Origin: an uncultured bacterium
GTDB taxonomy: Bacteria; Bacteroidota; Bacteroidia; Bacteroidales; Muribaculaceae
Length of the DNA stretch: 52,200 nt
Assembly (NCBI GenBank): GCA_905214735.1
Contig: CAJMNI010000014.1
Location: forward strand, 1-52,200
Reading direction: 5' to 3'
The translations under genes and the position numbers were made by a program. Position 1 is the stretch's first letter. Every line of letters begins with the position of its first letter. Positions 50,808 through 52,200 of this stretch are shown here, one piece after another. The notes under the pieces are model-generated. The model did no database searches. It was not told the DNA's origin and was given only the letters and a program-made list of their open reading frames with translations.

Positions 50808-52007
50808 TCAGGCCTTTTTCGATTCGAGTGATTTGAGTTTCTCCTCCATCAGCCTCTGTTCTTCAAGACACTTGCGATAGATGTCGATGAAGTCCTCTTC
50901 TTTGGAAAGCATATGCCACAGGGCGACAAGAATTTTTCGGGCTATGGCTACCTGTATCTTCATTTTACTCTTTTTCTTGACAGTGGTCTGGAGGTAGCTG
51001 AAGTTGGAGAAGAAACAGTTCCGGGTTCTTGAAGCGACCCATGCGATTTCTATCAGTATTTGTCTGAGGTATCTGTTCCCGTGTGTCACCTTCCTGCTTT
51101 TGTATCGTCCGTTGCTGACGTCGTTTCGCGGTTTGAGTCCGCACCATCCCACAAGGCAAGCCGCTGTCGCAAACATCTTCATGTCAACCCCTGTCTCCGC
51201 AATTATTGCCGTGGCTGCGCGTTCCTTGACTCCGGGTATTGTCTGAATACGTCTGTACTGCTCGGGGAAATGCTCCTGACATAATGCTGTCAGTTCCTTC
51301 TGGCATTCCTCAATCTGCCGCTCAATGGTGTCTATGAATTCCTTTGTCTGACGTAATATCGTGATGTCGGTTTCCGAGAATAATCCGGATACTGCCGCTT
51401 TAATCTTATCGCGGCCATGCTTGTTGACGGTTCGTCCGTGTACCATCTTTGCCAGTTCTTCCGGATTGGTCATGCCATTTATGATTGCCTGCAACACAGA
51501 TTGATAACTTTTGGATTTGATGGTGGAGACATAGTTGCTCAGGCGGAATCCACATCGTTGAAGTGCGGCGTCGAGCTTGTTGCAGTTGTAGGTCATGTCT
51601 TCGTTAAGATCCATGATGCGTCGGTTCAGCTTGCGCATGTCCTGAACTATTGGCTCGGGCACGAAACTACCTTTGATGAGATTCTTCAGGAGGCATTCGG
51701 CTATCCACTGCGCATCCTTAATATCGCTCTTGCGACCGGGTAGTTGCTTTATGAAGTATGGATTCACAAGCTTGAGCTCCATTGAATTGCAAAGCTCGTT
51801 CCATACCGGCACCCAGTAGACTGCCGTACTTTCCATGGCTGTCTCCGTGACTCCATGCTCGACCATGTCCTGACACATCTGACGGAGTTCGGGAGTCAGC
51901 ACTCCGTAGGTCTTCTCAAAAATAATGGCTTCGTCATGTCCCATAATACAAAGATATATGCTATCTTTGTGGACATCAAGGCCGGCGACTGTTCGAATCC
52001 TGTCCAT
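50808..52007 (-). CDS. IS110-family transposase / recombinase (399 aa)
   Basis: Full-length DEDD-type recombinase. The N-terminal RuvC-like domain starts TVAGLDVHKDSIYLCIMG, with ESTAVYWVPVWNEL near 60 and KSDIKDAQWIAECL near 105. The C-terminal Tnp20 domain holds IQTIPGVKERAATAIIAETG, CLVGWCGLKPRNDVSNGRY and THGNRYLRQILIEIAW, where the catalytic serine of this family resides. A coiled segment separates the two. Length is normal. A second, truncated copy lies at 24245-24553. IS110 enzymes use a bridge RNA from the element's non-coding end to choose target and donor. Confidence 0.93.
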   Translation of the reverse strand: MDRIRTVAGLDVHKDSIYLCIMGHDEAIIFEKTYGVLTPELRQMCQDMVEHGVTETAMESTAVYWVPVWNELCNSMELKLVNPYFIKQLPGRKSDIKDAQWIAECLLKNLIKGSFVPEPIVQDMRKLNRRIMDLNEDMTYNCNKLDAALQRCGFRLSNYVSTIKSKSYQSVLQAIINGMTNPEELAKMVHGRTVNKHGRDKIKAAVSGLFSETDITILRQTKEFIDTIERQIEECQKELTALCQEHFPEQYRRIQTIPGVKERAATAIIAETGVDMKMFATAACLVGWCGLKPRNDVSNGRYKSRKVTHGNRYLRQILIEIAWVASRTRNCFFSNFSYLQTTVKKKSKMKIQVAIARKILVALWHMLSKEEDFIDIYRKCLEEQRLMEEKLKSLESKKA

Positions 52008-52145
52008 CTTATTGAATTTGAATTATTCCTCCAAATTACTAAAATTGTGACTAAGAGCACGCAGGAGGAGACAGAAATCGACGCGTCGGCCTTGTTCTTT
52101 TATTCTGCCGGTGTAGAAATCTCACTTTTTTTATCTACATTTGTA
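52008..52145 (-). ncRNA. Candidate IS110 bridge RNA
   Basis: The 138-nt non-coding leader upstream of the transposase is conserved with the leader of the truncated copy, far beyond what an unused leader needs (blocks GTGAGATTT, ACACCGGCAGAATAAAA, GTCACAATTTTA). One internal block differs: here a 10-bp palindrome CGACGCGTCG (52079-52088) replaces the hairpin of the other copy. In IS110-group elements the left-end leader encodes the bridge RNA, with variable guide loops in a fixed scaffold. Exact ends and folding were not computed. Confidence 0.45.
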
Positions 52146-52151
52146 TATTGA

Positions 52152-52200
52152 CAATACTTCGTTAAAAAATTATTCATAGGCTAAGCGGCATCTACCGCTA
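52152..52200. other. Window edge
   Basis: Only 49 bases lie beyond the IS110 left end. They contain a short dyad (TAGCGGTAGA / GGCATCTACCGCTA region) at the very end, but nothing that can be called a gene. Confidence 0.3.

Larger units (their letters stand above)
50700..52151 (-). mobile_element. IS110-family insertion sequence, complete on the coding side
   Basis: The left end lies near 52140-52151, where homology with the truncated copy at 24113 begins. The right end lies within 50561-50807 and is not resolved. No terminal inverted repeats were seen, as expected for IS110. Confidence 0.7.

Overview
The window looks like chromosomal DNA of a gut Bacteroidales bacterium, most likely Muribaculaceae-like. 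This rests on promoters of the Bacteroidetes type (TTTG about 19-20 nt before TAnnTTTG), lipoproteins and calycin-like/HmuY/PepSY families typical of that order, TPR-AraC and LytS/LytTR regulators, T9SS-like C-terminal motifs, and IS families common there. The family-level guess is inference; no rRNA, tRNA or CRISPR was seen.

Layout. (1) 1-1453 is a scrap heap of mobile DNA: an IS256-family transposase N-terminus fused tail-to-tail to an IS1380-family transposase N-terminus, next to a truncated PD-(D/E)XK nuclease and a 49-residue acidic ORF too small for routine calling. A complete AAA/DUF4143 ATPase follows (1484-2812, minus). (2) 2994-24092 (minus) is the most striking part. A membrane-spanning TPR-AraC regulator is followed by a 19-kb, seven-gene operon of exported proteins: a DUF1573 protein, a 792-aa surface protein with a T9SS-like tail, a 581-aa putative outer-membrane barrel, a 3001-aa giant with five repeats spaced about 147 residues, a 768-aa FN3 protein and two lipoproteins. 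Four junctions overlap as ATGA. I know of no described function and propose it as a cell-surface assembly.

(3) 24113-27600 is a small accessory island: an IS110 5' remnant, a complete tripartite HipBST toxin-antitoxin locus, a DUF3667 membrane protein and an ABC-transporter tail. (4) 27798-34916 (plus) holds a threonine-aldolase-like enzyme and then a five-gene operon: calycin-like protein, HmuY-like lipoprotein, HmuR-like TonB receptor, membrane protein and PepSY-TM protein. It resembles a heme or iron uptake locus, but the receptor lacks a histidine between its FRAP and NPxL motifs. (5) 34942-39650 (minus) is an SNF2-family helicase interrupted by one in-frame TAG, plus a 627-aa protein of unknown function. 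(6) 39661-40228 is a repeat-rich intergenic region. (7) 40229-47663 holds an esterase and C69 dipeptidase pair, NfnA/NfnB (convergent with the dipeptidase, stop codons touching), and a PepSY-like lipoprotein divergent from a LytS/LytTR two-component pair. (8) 47707-52200 holds a DUF6056-like membrane protein, a complete IS3 element with a likely frameshift site, and a complete IS110 element with a candidate bridge-RNA leader.

How it works together: the window mixes envelope functions (surface operon, TonB uptake, PepSY/LytTR signalling, secreted hydrolases) with mobile and stability elements (IS256, IS1380, IS110, IS3, HipBST). All functional statements come from reading translated sequence and recalled family knowledge; no searches were run.
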